Under the pieces are notes generated by a model. It searched no databases, had not been told where the DNA came from, and was given only the letters and a program-made list of their open reading frames with translations. Position numbers and translations under genes: made by a program. A DNA stretch of 64,000 nucleotides from Catenovulum sp. 2E275. Its GTDB lineage: Bacteria; Pseudomonadota; Gammaproteobacteria; Enterobacterales; Alteromonadaceae. The DNA lies in contig NZ_JAOPFU010000005.1 in NCBI RefSeq assembly GCF_025515275.1, forward strand, positions 1-64,000, read 5' to 3'. Each line of letters opens with the position of its first letter. Position 1 is the stretch's first letter. Shown one piece after another: positions 1 through 11,992 of the stretch.

Positions 1-165
1 CTCTCATCGTTATTTTTCTGACTAATAGCTCGCTATTAGGTACAGAAAAATGCCTTGATAGACGAAAAACTATCCTCGTTGGAACGTAAAATAAGTTTGG
101 TTTAGCATTATTTAATCCAATTGTTGAGGATTTTACTTCAACATTTCTTATACGCACCTCAGGTT
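1..165. repeat. MITE-like element, copy 1 (cut by window start)
   Basis: This is the right part of a non-autonomous repeat found four times in the window. It ends in the terminal inverted repeat at about 139-165 (reading inward on the other strand it starts AACCTGAGGTGCGTATAAGA). Bases 1-73 hold most of a long palindrome centred on CTCG at 29-32, with arms CTAATAG/CTATTAG and ATTTTTCTG/ACAGAAAAAT. The copy at 23463-23676 carries the same palindrome in the opposite orientation. The left end lies outside the window, so its target duplication cannot be checked. There is no coding potential. Confidence 0.8.
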
Positions 166-214
166 AAATAAGAAGTTAGCTAAAAACTAAAATTAGTTTT
201 ATAGCAGATAAAAT

Positions 215-245
215 AAAGGCTTATTGGATATTCAATAAGCCTTTT
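215..245 (-). terminator. Terminator of the nqr operon
   Basis: A 12-bp near-perfect stem (AAAGGCTTATTG / CAATAAGCCTTT) with a 6-base loop lies 30 bases after the nqrM stop codon. It is followed on the minus strand by a T-rich stretch. It fits a Rho-independent terminator closing the nqr operon. Confidence 0.75.
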
Positions 246-275
246 AAGAGATTTGGTTAACCTAAATTGTTCAAG

Positions 276-500
276 TTAGATAATGCGATTCTCATTCAGC
301 ATTTTTTCACGCTGAGCTTCTTTTTCCATTTTAGCTTTGCGCTTATCGCAAGGATTATCACAATCGCAGGCTTTTTCAACGCCAATTGCACCTAATCCGC
401 CACAGCTACCCGAGATTGATTTTTTCTGAATGATAAAACCAACAGACATGGCAACAACAACAATTAAAAAGATACCGAATGCTAATAAAATGGTTGTCAT
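276..500 (-). CDS. nqrM: NqrM, maturation factor of the Na+-NQR complex (DUF539)
   Basis: A 74-residue protein with one N-terminal membrane helix (about residues 3-25), then a cysteine cluster (SCGGLGAIG, then CDCDNPC) and a charged Lys/Glu-rich tail. This matches the NqrM family, which is required to assemble the iron centre held between NqrD and NqrE. The open frame could begin at a GTG at 512 overlapping the apbE stop, but the ATG at 500 has a GTGAG motif 7 bases upstream and gives the N-terminus expected for the family. It is the last gene of the nqr operon, after apbE. No key cysteine seems missing. Confidence 0.9.
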   Translation of the reverse strand: MTTILLAFGIFLIVVVAMSVGFIIQKKSISGSCGGLGAIGVEKACDCDNPCDKRKAKMEKEAQREKMLNENRII

Positions 501-508
501 GATAAAGC

Positions 509-1525
509 TCACTTCATATAAGGTTTAAATTGCTCTGTGTATTTAACATCAAAGCCTGACTCAGATTTTACCACTAGGTAAACTGCAAGATCATGTTTTT
601 TTGCAAAATCAAAAGCTTTTTCCGGTCCCATTACGTTCAGTGCAGTTGCCATTCCATCAGCAGTCATACAATCTTTACTAATCACAGAAACCGATACCAA
701 TTTATGATTAATCGGCTTAAAGGTAATTGGATCAATGGTATGAGAAAAACGCACGCCATCCTGTTCAAAATAGTTACGATAATCGCCAGAAGTTGCTAAA
801 GCAGCATCGCCCGGCTCGATCACTTGCTGAACTGCACGGTCAAAAGTAACTGGCTTTTCAATAGCAATCCGCCAGCTTGAGCCATCTGCTTTTTTGCCGT
901 TTAACCGCATTTCACCGCCAATCTCAACCAAATAATGATTAATACCTACAGACTCTAAATATTGGGCAACTTTATCTACGCCAAAGCCTTTAGCGATTGA
1001 AGATAAATCAACATACACTTTCGGATCAGCTTTGCTGATTAAGTTATCTTCAAGGCTAATTTTATCTAAGCCAACATGGGTTTTAATAGCCTCTATTTGA
1101 GCTTCATCCGGCACACGATTTGGTCTGCCATCTGGGCCAAATCCCCATAAATTGACTAATGGGCCAACGGTTACATCTAGCGCACCATTGGTTAACTGGC
1201 CTAATTCAATTGCTTTAGCTATAACTGTGCTGGTATCAGCAGATAAACCAATTGGATCAGTCGTTTGATTTTGATTGAATAAACTTAATTCTGAGTTTGG
1301 GCGATAAGTTGACATTTTATCGTTGACGTCTTCTAAAATCGCATCAATTTCAGTTTGCAGTTTTTGTTGGTCTAGCAGGTCAGGTTTAGCAACCAATGTG
1401 AGGTGATATGTCGTACCCATAGTACGACCTTGCAATGCAAGCGTGTCGAGTTCATTTTGCTTCGCACAAGAAACAAAAAAGGCCAGCGCTACAAGCGCTA
1501 GCCATATTTTATTAAACATTTTCAT
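509..1525 (-). CDS. apbE: FAD:protein FMN transferase, lipoprotein
   Basis: A 338-residue ApbE-family protein. A hydrophobic leader ends at Cys20 in the lipobox-like stretch FVSC, so it is probably an outer-membrane or periplasmic lipoprotein. Family motifs include GRTMGTTYHL near residue 33, DVTVGPLVNLWGFG near 118 and the glycine-rich VEIGGEMRLNG segment. ApbE transfers FMN from FAD to threonine side chains; its targets are the Ser-Gly-Ala-Thr sites of NqrB and NqrC, both encoded upstream in the same operon. It starts 11 bases after nqrF ends and is followed directly by nqrM. This position makes NQR flavinylation its likely main job. Confidence 0.95.
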   Translation of the reverse strand: MKMFNKIWLALVALAFFVSCAKQNELDTLALQGRTMGTTYHLTLVAKPDLLDQQKLQTEIDAILEDVNDKMSTYRPNSELSLFNQNQTTDPIGLSADTSTVIAKAIELGQLTNGALDVTVGPLVNLWGFGPDGRPNRVPDEAQIEAIKTHVGLDKISLEDNLISKADPKVYVDLSSIAKGFGVDKVAQYLESVGINHYLVEIGGEMRLNGKKADGSSWRIAIEKPVTFDRAVQQVIEPGDAALATSGDYRNYFEQDGVRFSHTIDPITFKPINHKLVSVSVISKDCMTADGMATALNVMGPEKAFDFAKKHDLAVYLVVKSESGFDVKYTEQFKPYMK

Positions 1526-1536
1526 GTTAAAGCTGA

Positions 1537-2763
1537 TTAACCACCAAAGTCATCAAGTAAGATGTTTTCATCTTCAACACCTAAGTCTTTCAGCAAGCCA
1601 ATTACAGCCGCGTTCATCATAGGTGGACCACACATATAGAACTCACAATCTTCCGGAGCTTCGTGATCTTTTAGGTAGTTTTCATATAACACGTTATGGA
1701 TAAAGCCTGTGTAACCTTCCCAGTTATCTTCTGGTTGTGGATCACTTAATGCAACGTGCCATTCAAAGTTATCGTTTTCTGCAGCTAGCATGTCAAAATC
1801 TTCAACATAGAACATTTCGCGGCTAGAACGTGCACCATACCAGAACGACATTTTACGCTTAGATTTTAAGCGGCGTAATTGGTCAAAGATATGCGAACGC
1901 ATTGGCGCCATACCAGCACCACCACCAACAAATACCATTTCTGCATCAGTGTCTTTCGCGAAGAATTCACCAAATGGACCAGAAATAGTTACTTTATCAC
2001 CTTCTTTTAAGCTCCAAATGAATGAAGACATTTTACCACAAGGTAAAGAAAGGTTGTTTGGCGGCGGAGTCGCAATACGTACGTTAAGCATGATAATACC
2101 CTCTTCTTCAGGATAGTTAGCCATTGAATACGCACGAATTGTTTCTTCGTCTACTTTAGATTCTAACTTGAAGAAACCAAAACGTTCCCAATCCGGACGG
2201 AATTTTTCAGGAATATCAAAGTCAGCATATTTAACATGGTGAGCTGGTGCTTCGATCTGAATATAACCACCTGCACGGAAAGGTACAGATTCGCCATCAG
2301 GTATTTGAAGTTTAAGTTCTTTAATGAAGGTTGCTTTGTTATCGTTAGAGATAACAGTACATTCCCATTTTTTAATACCAAAGATTTCTTCTTCAAGCTC
2401 AATTTTCATGTCGTTTTTAATTGCCACCTGACAAGATAAACGACAACCTTCACGAGCTTCACCTTTAGAAATATGGTCTTTTTCTGTTGGTAAAATTTCG
2501 CCACCGCCATCTTTAACATGGACACGACACTGACCACATGAGCCACCGCCACCACAAGCAGAAGAAACGAAAATACCAGCATTTGCTAATGCACCTAACA
2601 ACTTATCGCCAGGTTTAGCTGTAATTGCTTTATCCGGATCATCATTGATCAAAATAGTGACATCGCCACTACTGACTAATTTTGATTTGGCAAACAAGAT
2701 GATAGCAACAAGTGCTAACACCATTGCGGTAAACATACCTACGCCTAAAATAATTTCTTGCAC
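1537..2763 (-). CDS. nqrF: Na+-NQR subunit F, NADH dehydrogenase subunit
   Basis: A 408-residue subunit through which NADH electrons enter the pump. It has one N-terminal membrane helix (about 3-25), then a plant-type [2Fe-2S] ferredoxin domain with the cluster motif [10 protein letters not shown] near residue 70 and a later cysteine near 111. A ferredoxin-NADP reductase-like domain follows, with the FAD motif RAYSMANYP and the NADH-side motif [14 protein letters not shown], ending in CGPPMMN and DDFGG. The start is a GTG preceded by GAGGA at 7-base spacing. It sits between nqrE and apbE in the canonical order. Confidence 0.98.
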   Translation of the reverse strand: MQEIILGVGMFTAMVLALVAIILFAKSKLVSSGDVTILINDDPDKAITAKPGDKLLGALANAGIFVSSACGGGGSCGQCRVHVKDGGGEILPTEKDHISKGEAREGCRLSCQVAIKNDMKIELEEEIFGIKKWECTVISNDNKATFIKELKLQIPDGESVPFRAGGYIQIEAPAHHVKYADFDIPEKFRPDWERFGFFKLESKVDEETIRAYSMANYPEEEGIIMLNVRIATPPPNNLSLPCGKMSSFIWSLKEGDKVTISGPFGEFFAKDTDAEMVFVGGGAGMAPMRSHIFDQLRRLKSKRKMSFWYGARSSREMFYVEDFDMLAAENDNFEWHVALSDPQPEDNWEGYTGFIHNVLYENYLKDHEAPEDCEFYMCGPPMMNAAVIGLLKDLGVEDENILLDDFGG

Positions 2764-2789
2764 GGTTTATTCCTCTATTTGCTCTGGAA

Positions 2790-3398
2790 TTATAAAGACA
2801 CGCCAGAGAATGACATAAAGCCTAAACCAATCAGGCCAACTGAGATAAAGGTAATACCTAAACCACGTAAGCCATGTGGAATATCAGCATACTTTAACTT
2901 TTCACGAACAGCTGCAAGTGCAGTAATTGCTAGTGCCCAACCAACACCACTACCAATACCAAATACAACACTTTCGCTAAAGTTATAGTTTTTCTCAACC
3001 ATAAAGGCTACACCACCAAAAATCGCACAGTTTACTGTGATTAATGGTAAGAAAATACCTAATGCGTTATACAAAGCTGGAAAGTATTTATCTAAAGACA
3101 TTTCCAAAATTTGTACTAAAGCTGCAATTACACCGATAAAGGTTAAGAATTTTAAGAAGCTTAAATCAGCATCTGGAAAACCAGCCCAAGCTAACGCGCC
3201 CGGCGCTAATAAGTTAGCGTATACAACTTGGTTTACCGGTACAGAAATACCTAAAACCACAATTACCGCAACACCTAAACCAAATGCTGTTGTTACTTTC
3301 TTAGATACCGCCAAGAAGGTACACATACCTAAGAAGAAAGATAATGCTAAGTTTTCAATAAAAACCGCACGGACAAATAAACTAATATAATGTTCCAT
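2790..3398 (-). CDS. nqrE: Na+-NQR subunit E
   Basis: A 202-residue integral membrane protein with about six hydrophobic helices, homologous to NqrD and to RnfA. It opens [19 protein letters not shown], typical of NqrE. The conserved half-membrane motif VNCAIFGG (about residue 118) supplies a cysteine that helps hold the intramembrane iron centre with NqrD. Length matches the family. The gene starts 9 bases after nqrD ends. Confidence 0.97.
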   Translation of the reverse strand: MEHYISLFVRAVFIENLALSFFLGMCTFLAVSKKVTTAFGLGVAVIVVLGISVPVNQVVYANLLAPGALAWAGFPDADLSFLKFLTFIGVIAALVQILEMSLDKYFPALYNALGIFLPLITVNCAIFGGVAFMVEKNYNFSESVVFGIGSGVGWALAITALAAVREKLKYADIPHGLRGLGITFISVGLIGLGFMSFSGVSL

Positions 3399-3407
3399 AA
3401 CGTCCTC

Positions 3408-4034
3408 TTACTTCTCTACCTGTTCTTTACGGAAAGTACGTAAAACCCAGATAAACATACCAATAATAAAGAATGCACTTGGTGGCATTAATAATAAGCC
3501 CATAGGTTGATACCAACCACCGTTAGCAACCAGTGGTAAAATTTCAACGCCAAATAAGCTACCAGAACCAAATAACTCACGGATGATACCAACGGTTAAT
3601 AGTACAAAGCTGTAGCCTAAACCGTTACCAATACCATCTAAAAAGCTCATAAATGGAGGACTCTTCATCGCATAAGCTTCTGCACGACCCATTACAATAC
3701 AGTTTGTAATGATCAAACCAACGAATACAGATAACTGTTTCGCGATATCGTATGCATACGCTTTTAAGATTTGGTCTACCACGATTACTAAAGACGCGAT
3801 AATCGTCATTTGAACGATAATACGAACGCTTGAAGGAATGTGGTTACGAATAATTGAAATAAATAAACTAGAAAACGCAGTTACTACGGTTAATGCTAAA
3901 CACATTACCACAGTCGTTTCCATTTTACTGGTTACCGCTAAGGCAGAACAAACACCTAAGATTTGCAAAGCAATCGGGTTGTTCGCCAAAATCGGGCCAA
4001 ATAAGACTTGTTTAGTTTCTTTAGAAAGGGCCAT
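3408..4034 (-). CDS. nqrD: Na+-NQR subunit D
   Basis: A 208-residue membrane subunit with about six helices, paralogous to NqrE in inverted topology. The N-terminal [21 protein letters not shown] segment and the [14 protein letters not shown] motif near residue 108 are family hallmarks; the cysteines in these half-helices coordinate the iron centre. It begins 2 bases after nqrC ends, so translation is probably coupled. Confidence 0.97.
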   Translation of the reverse strand: MALSKETKQVLFGPILANNPIALQILGVCSALAVTSKMETTVVMCLALTVVTAFSSLFISIIRNHIPSSVRIIVQMTIIASLVIVVDQILKAYAYDIAKQLSVFVGLIITNCIVMGRAEAYAMKSPPFMSFLDGIGNGLGYSFVLLTVGIIRELFGSGSLFGVEILPLVANGGWYQPMGLLLMPPSAFFIIGMFIWVLRTFRKEQVEK

Positions 4035-4036
4035 GA

Positions 4037-4816
4037 TTATGCTCCTTGACGCTGTTTTTCAAGGTAAGTTTTAAAGCCTAACTCACCCATCCAGAAATCA
4101 AATGTATATTGCACACCGTTACCGGTTAATGTTGCACCTGATAAGCCATCAATTTTATGCTCAGACTCTTTAGGCGCTTCACCTTTAACAATACTAATTG
4201 CCATTTCACCATCGTCATTATAGATTTTTTTACCAACCCAAATTGATTTCCACTTAGGATTTTCAATTTCAGCACCTAAGCCCGGCGTTTCACCTTGCTC
4301 ATAGTAGTTAAGGTTGATAATGGTGTTTGCATCAGGTTTAACCGCAACAAACGCATACATAGTTGACCATAAGCCATAACCATGTACAGGTAAAATGTAG
4401 CTTAAAAATTTACCTGAATCGTCTTTTGCTAAATAAACAACTGCTTGATTTGAACGACGTTTAATACTGGCAACGTCTTGCGCACCCGTTAAATTAATCG
4501 ATGTTTCAGGGTTTTTAGCACTCGCTCTTTGGTCAAAGTTAGCGGCATCAACACCTTCAACATATTCGCCAGAATCTAAATCAACAATTTTAGCCGTAAT
4601 ATGCGTTTTATACGCTTGCTGGATACTTTGAGCAGTAACCGTTTCAGGCAATAAATTAGCTGCAATTAAGATATTTTTTTGTTTATCTAAAACTCGGTTT
4701 TGCTCTTGTTTAGGTTTTAATGCTACCGCAGAACCCGCTACGATAACCGCGCACACTAAACATAATGAAATAACAACCGTCAGCGTTTTGCTGATTGAAT
4801 CATTTCCTTTAGACAT
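4037..4816 (-). CDS. nqrC: Na+-NQR subunit C, covalent FMN carrier
   Basis: A 259-residue subunit with one N-terminal membrane helix (about 10-33) and a periplasmic FMN-binding domain. The flavinylation motif SGATLTG lies near residue 225, where the threonine takes FMN through a phosphodiester bond made by Apb[19 protein letters not shown] is another conserved stretch. Its first codons overlap the end of nqrB by 8 bases. Confidence 0.97.
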   Translation of the reverse strand: MSKGNDSISKTLTVVISLCLVCAVIVAGSAVALKPKQEQNRVLDKQKNILIAANLLPETVTAQSIQQAYKTHITAKIVDLDSGEYVEGVDAANFDQRASAKNPETSINLTGAQDVASIKRRSNQAVVYLAKDDSGKFLSYILPVHGYGLWSTMYAFVAVKPDANTIINLNYYEQGETPGLGAEIENPKWKSIWVGKKIYNDDGEMAISIVKGEAPKESEHKIDGLSGATLTGNGVQYTFDFWMGELGFKTYLEKQRQGA

Positions 4817-6014
4817 TACGTGCTAACCTCCGCTTAATGTTTGCTTGCACAACAAAATGGTCAAATAAAGGTGCAAATACGTTGGCAAATAAAATCGCAA
4901 GCATCATACCCTCTGGGTATGCAGGGTTAACGACACGAACCATTACCACCATAAAGCCAATTAAGATACCGTATGCCCATTTACCTTGGTTTGTGAATGA
5001 CGCTGATACAGGATCAGTTGCCATAAACATCATACCAAATGCAAAGCCACCAATAACTAAATGCCAGTACCAAGGCATTGCAAATAATGGGTTAGTTTCG
5101 CTGCCAATTAGGTTAAACATAAAGCTGAAAATAATCATACCAGCTAATGTACCACCTACGATTCTCCACGAAGCAATACGGAAATAAATCAGTGCTAAAC
5201 CACCAATTAAAATCATTAATGTAGAAACTTCACCGATTGAACCAGCAATATTACCGTAGAAAGCATCCCACCATTGCGCAGTAACAGCATAATCTAAGCT
5301 ACCTTGGGCAGCTTGGCTTAATAAAGTTGCGCCAGAGAAACCATCAGCAGCAACCCAAACCGCATCACCTGAAATTTGAGCAGGGTAAGCAAAGAATAAA
5401 AATGCACGACCTGCTAACGCTGGGTTTAAGAAGTTACGGCCAGTACCACCAAATACTTCTTTACCAATTACCACACCAAATGTGATACCTAATGCAACTT
5501 GCCATAAAGGAATAGTCGCCGGCATGATAAGTGCGAATAATACAGATGTTACGAAGAAGCCTTCGTTTACTTCGTGTTTACGGATAGAAGCAAATAAAAC
5601 TTCCCAGAAACCACCAACAATAAAGGTTACAGCGTAAATTGGTACAAAAAACATTGCGCCGTAGAGCATCATACTGCCCCAGCCTGTTGTTTCAGCACCT
5701 AACTGACCACCTAATAATTGGAATAAATCTGTTCTCCAGCCTTCAGCTAACTGACCACCAGCGCCTAAAGCTAAATCGGCTTGTAAACCAACGTTATACA
5801 TACCATAAAACATAGCTGGAAAAGTCATCATCCAAACTAAAATCATGATACGTTTTAAATCGATACTATCACGTACGTGAGTTGTACCTTTGGTTACTAA
5901 ACCCGGTGTATAAAAAATAGTTGCAGCCGCTTCATATAGCGCATACCACTTTTCGTATTTACCACCCGGCTCAAAATTAGGTTCAATTTTTTCTAAATAG
6001 GACTTCAAGCTCAT
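4809..6014 (-). CDS. nqrB: Na+-NQR subunit B, sodium-translocating core
   Basis: A 401-residue membrane subunit with about ten helices that binds riboflavin and covalent FMN and forms the ion pathway. The flavinylation motif FSGATLLSQ is present near residue 225, and [19 protein letters not shown] is a family signature. The N-terminal cytoplasmic stretch ([21 protein letters not shown]) matches NqrB. Start is one base after nqrA ends; the end overlaps nqrC by 8 bases. Confidence 0.98.
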   Translation of the reverse strand: MSLKSYLEKIEPNFEPGGKYEKWYALYEAAATIFYTPGLVTKGTTHVRDSIDLKRIMILVWMMTFPAMFYGMYNVGLQADLALGAGGQLAEGWRTDLFQLLGGQLGAETTGWGSMMLYGAMFFVPIYAVTFIVGGFWEVLFASIRKHEVNEGFFVTSVLFALIMPATIPLWQVALGITFGVVIGKEVFGGTGRNFLNPALAGRAFLFFAYPAQISGDAVWVAADGFSGATLLSQAAQGSLDYAVTAQWWDAFYGNIAGSIGEVSTLMILIGGLALIYFRIASWRIVGGTLAGMIIFSFMFNLIGSETNPLFAMPWYWHLVIGGFAFGMMFMATDPVSASFTNQGKWAYGILIGFMVVMVRVVNPAYPEGMMLAILFANVFAPLFDHFVVQANIKRRLARNV

Positions 6015-6015
6015 A

Positions 6016-7635
<1,620 letters not shown>

Positions 7636-7664
7636 AAAAAGCCGACATTTAATGTCGGCTTTTT
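7636..7664 (-). terminator. fabV terminator
   Basis: A stem AAAGCCGACATT / AATGTCGGCTTT with flanking A and T runs lies 14 bases after the fabV stop codon. It has the shape of a strong Rho-independent terminator and separates fabV from the nqr operon transcribed in the same direction. Confidence 0.88.
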
Positions 7665-7677
7665 GATTAACTATGCA

Positions 7678-8862
7678 TTATGCATCTAATTCAACCACAG
7701 GGCTGACATCTTCATCATAATCGACTTCTTCAAAGCCAAAACCAAACAGTTTTAAGAAATCTTCGTTATAAGATTTATAGTCAGTTAGCTCAAAAATATT
7801 CTCGCTAGTGACTTGTGGCCATAAAGCTTCAACCTTAGCCTGAGTCTCTGGTTTTAACTCAGGTAAATCCATACGGTAACGCCCTTCTGGATCTTTTAAT
7901 GGCTCATTAGTGTATAAACCTTGTGCAAATAAACGATATGCTTGTTCAATACAGCCTTCGTGTGTGCCTTCTTCCTTCATCACTTTATATAATAATGAAA
8001 TGTATAACGGCATAATTGGAATGGCAGAACTCGCCTGTGTCACTAACGCTTTTAATACACCAATAGAGGCTTCGCCGCCTTTATCTGCTAAAGTTTCATT
8101 TAATTTAAGGCTGGTTTGATATAAATGCTCTTTGGCTTTACCAATAGTTGCATCACCATAAATTGGCCAAGTTAACTTATCGCCAATATAAGTGTAAGCA
8201 ACAGTTTTAACGCCATCCGCTAATACGTCAGCGTCTTTTAACGCATCAATCCACATTTCCCAGTCTTCACCGCCCATAACCGCAACTGTACTGTCGATCT
8301 CTTCCTGATTAGCCGGTTCAATAGTGACATCTTCAATCAGTAATTTATCTGTATTTAAGTTTTTAGCTGTGTAAGCCTGTTCAATTGGCTTTAACGTTGA
8401 AGAAATTAATTCGCCGGTTTTAGGGTGTTTACGACGTGGAGAAGCAAGGCTATAAACCACTAAATCAATTTTACCCATTTCAGCTTTAATTAGATCAATG
8501 GTTTGCTGTTTGCATTCATCAGAAAACGCATCACCATTAATATTTTTAGACCATAAACCTTCGGCTTCAGCAGCATGTTGGAAAGCGGCTGAATTGTACC
8601 AACCCGCTGAACCAGTTTTTTTCTCACTAGCTGGCTTTTCAAAAAATACACCTAAAGTGCTAGCACCGCCATTAAAGGCCGCCATAATACGTGAAGCTAA
8701 ACCATAACCAGTAGATGAGCCAATCACCAATACATTTTTAGGCGCATTGTCTAACTTAGGTTGTTGTTTTACATATTCAATTTGACGTTGAACATTAGCA
8801 GCACAACCTTTTGGGTGGGCATTTGTACAAATAAAGCCACGAACTTTCGGCTTAATGACCAT
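7678..8862 (-). CDS. fabV: FabV-type trans-2-enoyl-ACP (CoA) reductase
   Basis: A 394-residue NADH-dependent enoyl reductase of the short-chain dehydrogenase superfamily that catalyses the last step of fatty acid elongation. The N-terminus [20 protein letters not shown] is the FabV signature; the cofactor-binding motif [16 protein letters not shown] is near residue 44. The long active-site spacing typical of FabV (Tyr-X8-Lys) is seen in the segment [20 protein letters not shown] near 225-245. AGGA lies 8 bases before the ATG. FabV enzymes are commonly insensitive to triclosan (family knowledge, not tested here). It appears to be a single-gene unit. Confidence 0.96.
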   Translation of the reverse strand: MVIKPKVRGFICTNAHPKGCAANVQRQIEYVKQQPKLDNAPKNVLVIGSSTGYGLASRIMAAFNGGASTLGVFFEKPASEKKTGSAGWYNSAAFQHAAEAEGLWSKNINGDAFSDECKQQTIDLIKAEMGKIDLVVYSLASPRRKHPKTGELISSTLKPIEQAYTAKNLNTDKLLIEDVTIEPANQEEIDSTVAVMGGEDWEMWIDALKDADVLADGVKTVAYTYIGDKLTWPIYGDATIGKAKEHLYQTSLKLNETLADKGGEASIGVLKALVTQASSAIPIMPLYISLLYKVMKEEGTHEGCIEQAYRLFAQGLYTNEPLKDPEGRYRMDLPELKPETQAKVEALWPQVTSENIFELTDYKSYNEDFLKLFGFGFEEVDYDEDVSPVVELDA

Positions 8863-8924
8863 AATCTAAGTCCTATTTAATTATTGATAATAATATCTAT
8901 TTTCTAAAAAAGCAGAGCGCCATA

Positions 8925-10040
8925 TTAAGGCAACTCTACTCCCTGACGATTTTGATAATAATTCAGCTCAGTTAATTCATGATACTGAGTGACACGGCTT
9001 AAAAATGTTTTGTAAGATTGGTAAATTTTAGCGGTTTGCGGATCGGATGCAACCATCTCAGCAATCACTTTTTTACTAGCCGTTTGCAGTGCGCTGACGA
9101 CTTCTGGCGGAAATTGTTTAATTTGCACCCCGTGCTCATTAATTAAACTTTGCAACGCTTTATTATTTTCAGAGGTATAAAGCGCTAACATATTTGCATT
9201 GGTTTTTTCAGCTGCGACCTCAACAATTCGCTGTAAGTCTTCTGGTAAGCCGTTAAATGCAGCTTCATTAATAATAAACTCCATTGCCGCGCCAGCTTCT
9301 TGCCAACCTGTTACATAATAATAAGGTGCCACTTTATATAAACCAAACGCCTGATCATTATATGGGCCAACCCAATCGGTCGCATCAATCGCACCGCTTT
9401 GCATTGAACTGAATATTTCACCACCCGGCAAAGATACCGGAATTGCACCTAACTCTGTAATCACTTCACCGGCTAAACCCGGAATACGCATTTTTAAACC
9501 GTTAAAATCTTCAACTGAATTAATTTCTTTTCTAAACCAACCCGCCATTTGCACCCCGGTATTTCCGCCAGGTAAAGGAATTAACCCAAATGGTTGATAA
9601 GCTTGCTGCCATAATTCTAACCCGCCGCCATAATAAAACCACGAGTTAATCTCTTGAGCATTCATCCCAAAAGGTAGCGCAGTAAAAATTTGAGCTGCTG
9701 GAACTTTGCCTTTCCAATAATAAGCTGCACCATGCCCAATTTGAGCCGCCCCACTTTTTACCGTATCAAAAGTTTGTAGCGCGGGCACCATTTCACCTGC
9801 ACCATACACTTTTATTTTTAAGCGACCACCAGACATGACTTCCACATCTTTAGCAAACTGCTCAGGGACAGTGCCTAAACCCGGAAAGTTTTTGGGCCAG
9901 GTTGTGACCATTTTCCAAGTAACAGGTTTAAATCCTGATTCAGCTGATTCAGTACCAGCTTGGGATTCGCTGTCTTTGCCACATCCGGCTAGCCCTAAAA
10001 CCAATAATCCGGCGGTTAATAAAGGTAAAATGCGTTTCAT
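8925..10040 (-). CDS. TRAP transporter solute-binding protein (DctP family, TakP-like)
   Basis: A 371-residue periplasmic binding protein of a tripartite ATP-independent transporter. A leader ends in the lipobox LAGC (Cys20), suggesting a lipoprotein. Family features are the LKMRIPG segment near residue 180, whose arginine grips the substrate carboxylate, and SLPGGEIFSSMQSGAIDATDW just after. The long form with ALPFGMNAQEINSWFYYGGG resembles the subfamily annotated for mannitol/chloroaromatic or 2-oxo acid uptake (TakP). The true substrate, probably an organic acid, is not readable from sequence. Both membrane subunits are encoded upstream in the same direction, 33 bases away. Confidence 0.9.
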   Translation of the reverse strand: MKRILPLLTAGLLVLGLAGCGKDSESQAGTESAESGFKPVTWKMVTTWPKNFPGLGTVPEQFAKDVEVMSGGRLKIKVYGAGEMVPALQTFDTVKSGAAQIGHGAAYYWKGKVPAAQIFTALPFGMNAQEINSWFYYGGGLELWQQAYQPFGLIPLPGGNTGVQMAGWFRKEINSVEDFNGLKMRIPGLAGEVITELGAIPVSLPGGEIFSSMQSGAIDATDWVGPYNDQAFGLYKVAPYYYVTGWQEAGAAMEFIINEAAFNGLPEDLQRIVEVAAEKTNANMLALYTSENNKALQSLINEHGVQIKQFPPEVVSALQTASKKVIAEMVASDPQTAKIYQSYKTFLSRVTQYHELTELNYYQNRQGVELP

Positions 10041-10073
10041 GCTATTCCCTACTCTTTAGTATCGTTTTATGAG

Positions 10074-11444
10074 TTATGGTTGATAAACAGTTTGCGGCAA
10101 CCAAGTTGCTAACTCAGGCCAAATCGCCAACGCAATTAAAACAACTAACTGAATAATAATAAAAGGCACAACCCCTTTATAAATCTCCGTTGTTTTTACT
10201 GTATCTGGCGCCACTCCCCGTAAATAAAATAATGCAAAACCAAATGGCGGCGTTAAAAACGAGGTTTGCAAATTGAGCGCAATCATAATGCCTAACCAAA
10301 TTGGGTCAAGCCCCATTGCCAATAAAACCGGTGCAACAATTGGCACAACCACAAAGGTAATTTCGATAAAATCAAGAATAAAACCTAATAAAAAAATCAC
10401 CAGCATGACAACCAAACAAGCCGTAAAAACCCCACCGGGCAGGCTTTCAAATAATGAGTGAATTAACTCTTCACCACCTAAGCCTCTGAACACAAGTGAA
10501 AAAACAGACGCACCAATTAAAATTAAGAATACCATGCTGGTCACTTTTACACTGGCCTGACCAATTATCTTTAGCTGCGAAAACAACCGTTTTTTAACCG
10601 CCGCTAAAATGAGTGCACCAAAAGCGCCAATTCCGGCAGCTTCGGTTGGAGTAGCAAACCCCATTAAAATTGATCCCAGTACAACCACAATTAATGCAAG
10701 AGGAGCAAACAGCGACATTAATAATTGGCCGACAGCTGGCATCTTATCTGTTTCTAGCTCAACTTTTGGCATCGATTGCGGTTTGTACCCTGCAACCCAT
10801 AAAATATATAACAGGTACAGCAAAACCAGAATCATCCCCGGCACAATTGCACCAACAAACAAATCACCCACGGCTAAGGTTTCGGGTGAAAATATCCCTT
10901 GTCTTAATTGCGCCTGTTGATACGCATTTGAAATCACATCCCCCAATAAAACCAATGCAATTGACGGCGGAATAATTTGCCCCAAAGTGCCCACCGCACA
11001 AATAGTGCCGCAAGCTAATTTAGCCGAATAATTTTGCTTGAGCATCGCAGGTAAAGATAACAGCCCCATAGTCACTACAGTTGCCCCAACAATCCCTGTA
11101 CTAGCTGCTAATAAAGCGCCAACTAAAATAACTGCGATAGCTAAACCGCCACGAAAACGACTGAATAAAAGCGAGATAGACTCAAGCAGCTCTTCGGCTA
11201 TTTTTGAGCGCTCAAGTGTGATCCCCATAAAAACAAATAAAGGCACAGCCAATAAAGTTTGATTATTTAAAATGCCAAAAATACGACTGGGCAAAGCGTA
11301 TAAAAATGCAGCTTCAAAAATACCTAAACTAAACCCAATTAAAGCAAAAACTAACGCACTGCCCGCTAATGCAAAAGCGACCGGATAACCAGTTAATAAC
11401 ACTAGGCAAGCAACCACAAACATCACCAGAGATAAATATTCCAT
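10074..11444 (-). CDS. TRAP transporter large permease subunit (DctM family)
   Basis: A 456-residue membrane protein with 12 or more hydrophobic helices; it carries the Na+-driven transport path of the TRAP system. Family segments include ALPSRIFGILNNQTLLAVPLF near residue 50 and GTLGQIIPPSIALVLLGD near 152. Its start codon shares a base with the dctQ stop, so the two are translationally coupled. The partner binding protein follows 33 bases downstream. Confidence 0.93.
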   Translation of the reverse strand: MEYLSLVMFVVACLVLLTGYPVAFALAGSALVFALIGFSLGIFEAAFLYALPSRIFGILNNQTLLAVPLFVFMGITLERSKIAEELLESISLLFSRFRGGLAIAVILVGALLAASTGIVGATVVTMGLLSLPAMLKQNYSAKLACGTICAVGTLGQIIPPSIALVLLGDVISNAYQQAQLRQGIFSPETLAVGDLFVGAIVPGMILVLLYLLYILWVAGYKPQSMPKVELETDKMPAVGQLLMSLFAPLALIVVVLGSILMGFATPTEAAGIGAFGALILAAVKKRLFSQLKIIGQASVKVTSMVFLILIGASVFSLVFRGLGGEELIHSLFESLPGGVFTACLVVMLVIFLLGFILDFIEITFVVVPIVAPVLLAMGLDPIWLGIMIALNLQTSFLTPPFGFALFYLRGVAPDTVKTTEIYKGVVPFIIIQLVVLIALAIWPELATWLPQTVYQP

Positions 11445-11974
11445 TACAACTTATCTCCGTTAATTGGTGAGGGGCCTGCTTTAATAATCAGCCATGCTTT
11501 ACCCGCTTCGGCGACAGCTTGAATAATCAAAAACAGGCAAAATAATGGAATAAAACTTTTTAGAATATAAATAAAAGGCAAGCCACCGGCTTCGTTTGAT
11601 GCTTCCATAATTTGCCAGCTATCCAATACAAACGACCAACTCATCACTAAAATAAAGACTGAAACGGGCAATAATAATAACAAGCTACCGAGTAAATTAA
11701 CCCAAGCTTTACCACGCGCTGAAAACTTGGCATAAAATAAATCAACTCTAACATGCTCATTATGTTTAAGCGTATAAGCCGAGCCCAATAAAAACACCGC
11801 AGAATGAAAATAAATGACAGATTCTTGTAGCGCAATAGAGCCAATGTTAAAGGCATACCTTAACACCACAATGGCAGCCATTAACAATACCACTATAATA
11901 GACAGCCAACCCATTAATTTGCCTGTACATTCAGCAAATTTATCAATCTGGTTGATTAATTTTTTTAAAAACAT
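11444..11974 (-). CDS. TRAP transporter small permease subunit (DctQ family)
   Basis: A 176-residue protein with four hydrophobic helices. The central stretch YTLKHNEHVRVDLFYAKF (about residues 72-89) is the hallmark of DctQ-type subunits. It is the first gene of the dctQ-dctM-dctP unit and overlaps dctM. The order Q-M-P with the binding protein last is common for this subfamily. Confidence 0.9.
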   Translation of the reverse strand: MFLKKLINQIDKFAECTGKLMGWLSIIVVLLMAAIVVLRYAFNIGSIALQESVIYFHSAVFLLGSAYTLKHNEHVRVDLFYAKFSARGKAWVNLLGSLLLLLPVSVFILVMSWSFVLDSWQIMEASNEAGGLPFIYILKSFIPLFCLFLIIQAVAEAGKAWLIIKAGPSPINGDKL

Positions 11975-11992
11975 AGCGAAAAAGTCTGCTCA

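Noticed and set aside
2758-3390. Plus-strand frames opposite nqrE
   Set aside because: Antisense shadows of a strongly conserved membrane protein gene; composition is not protein-like.
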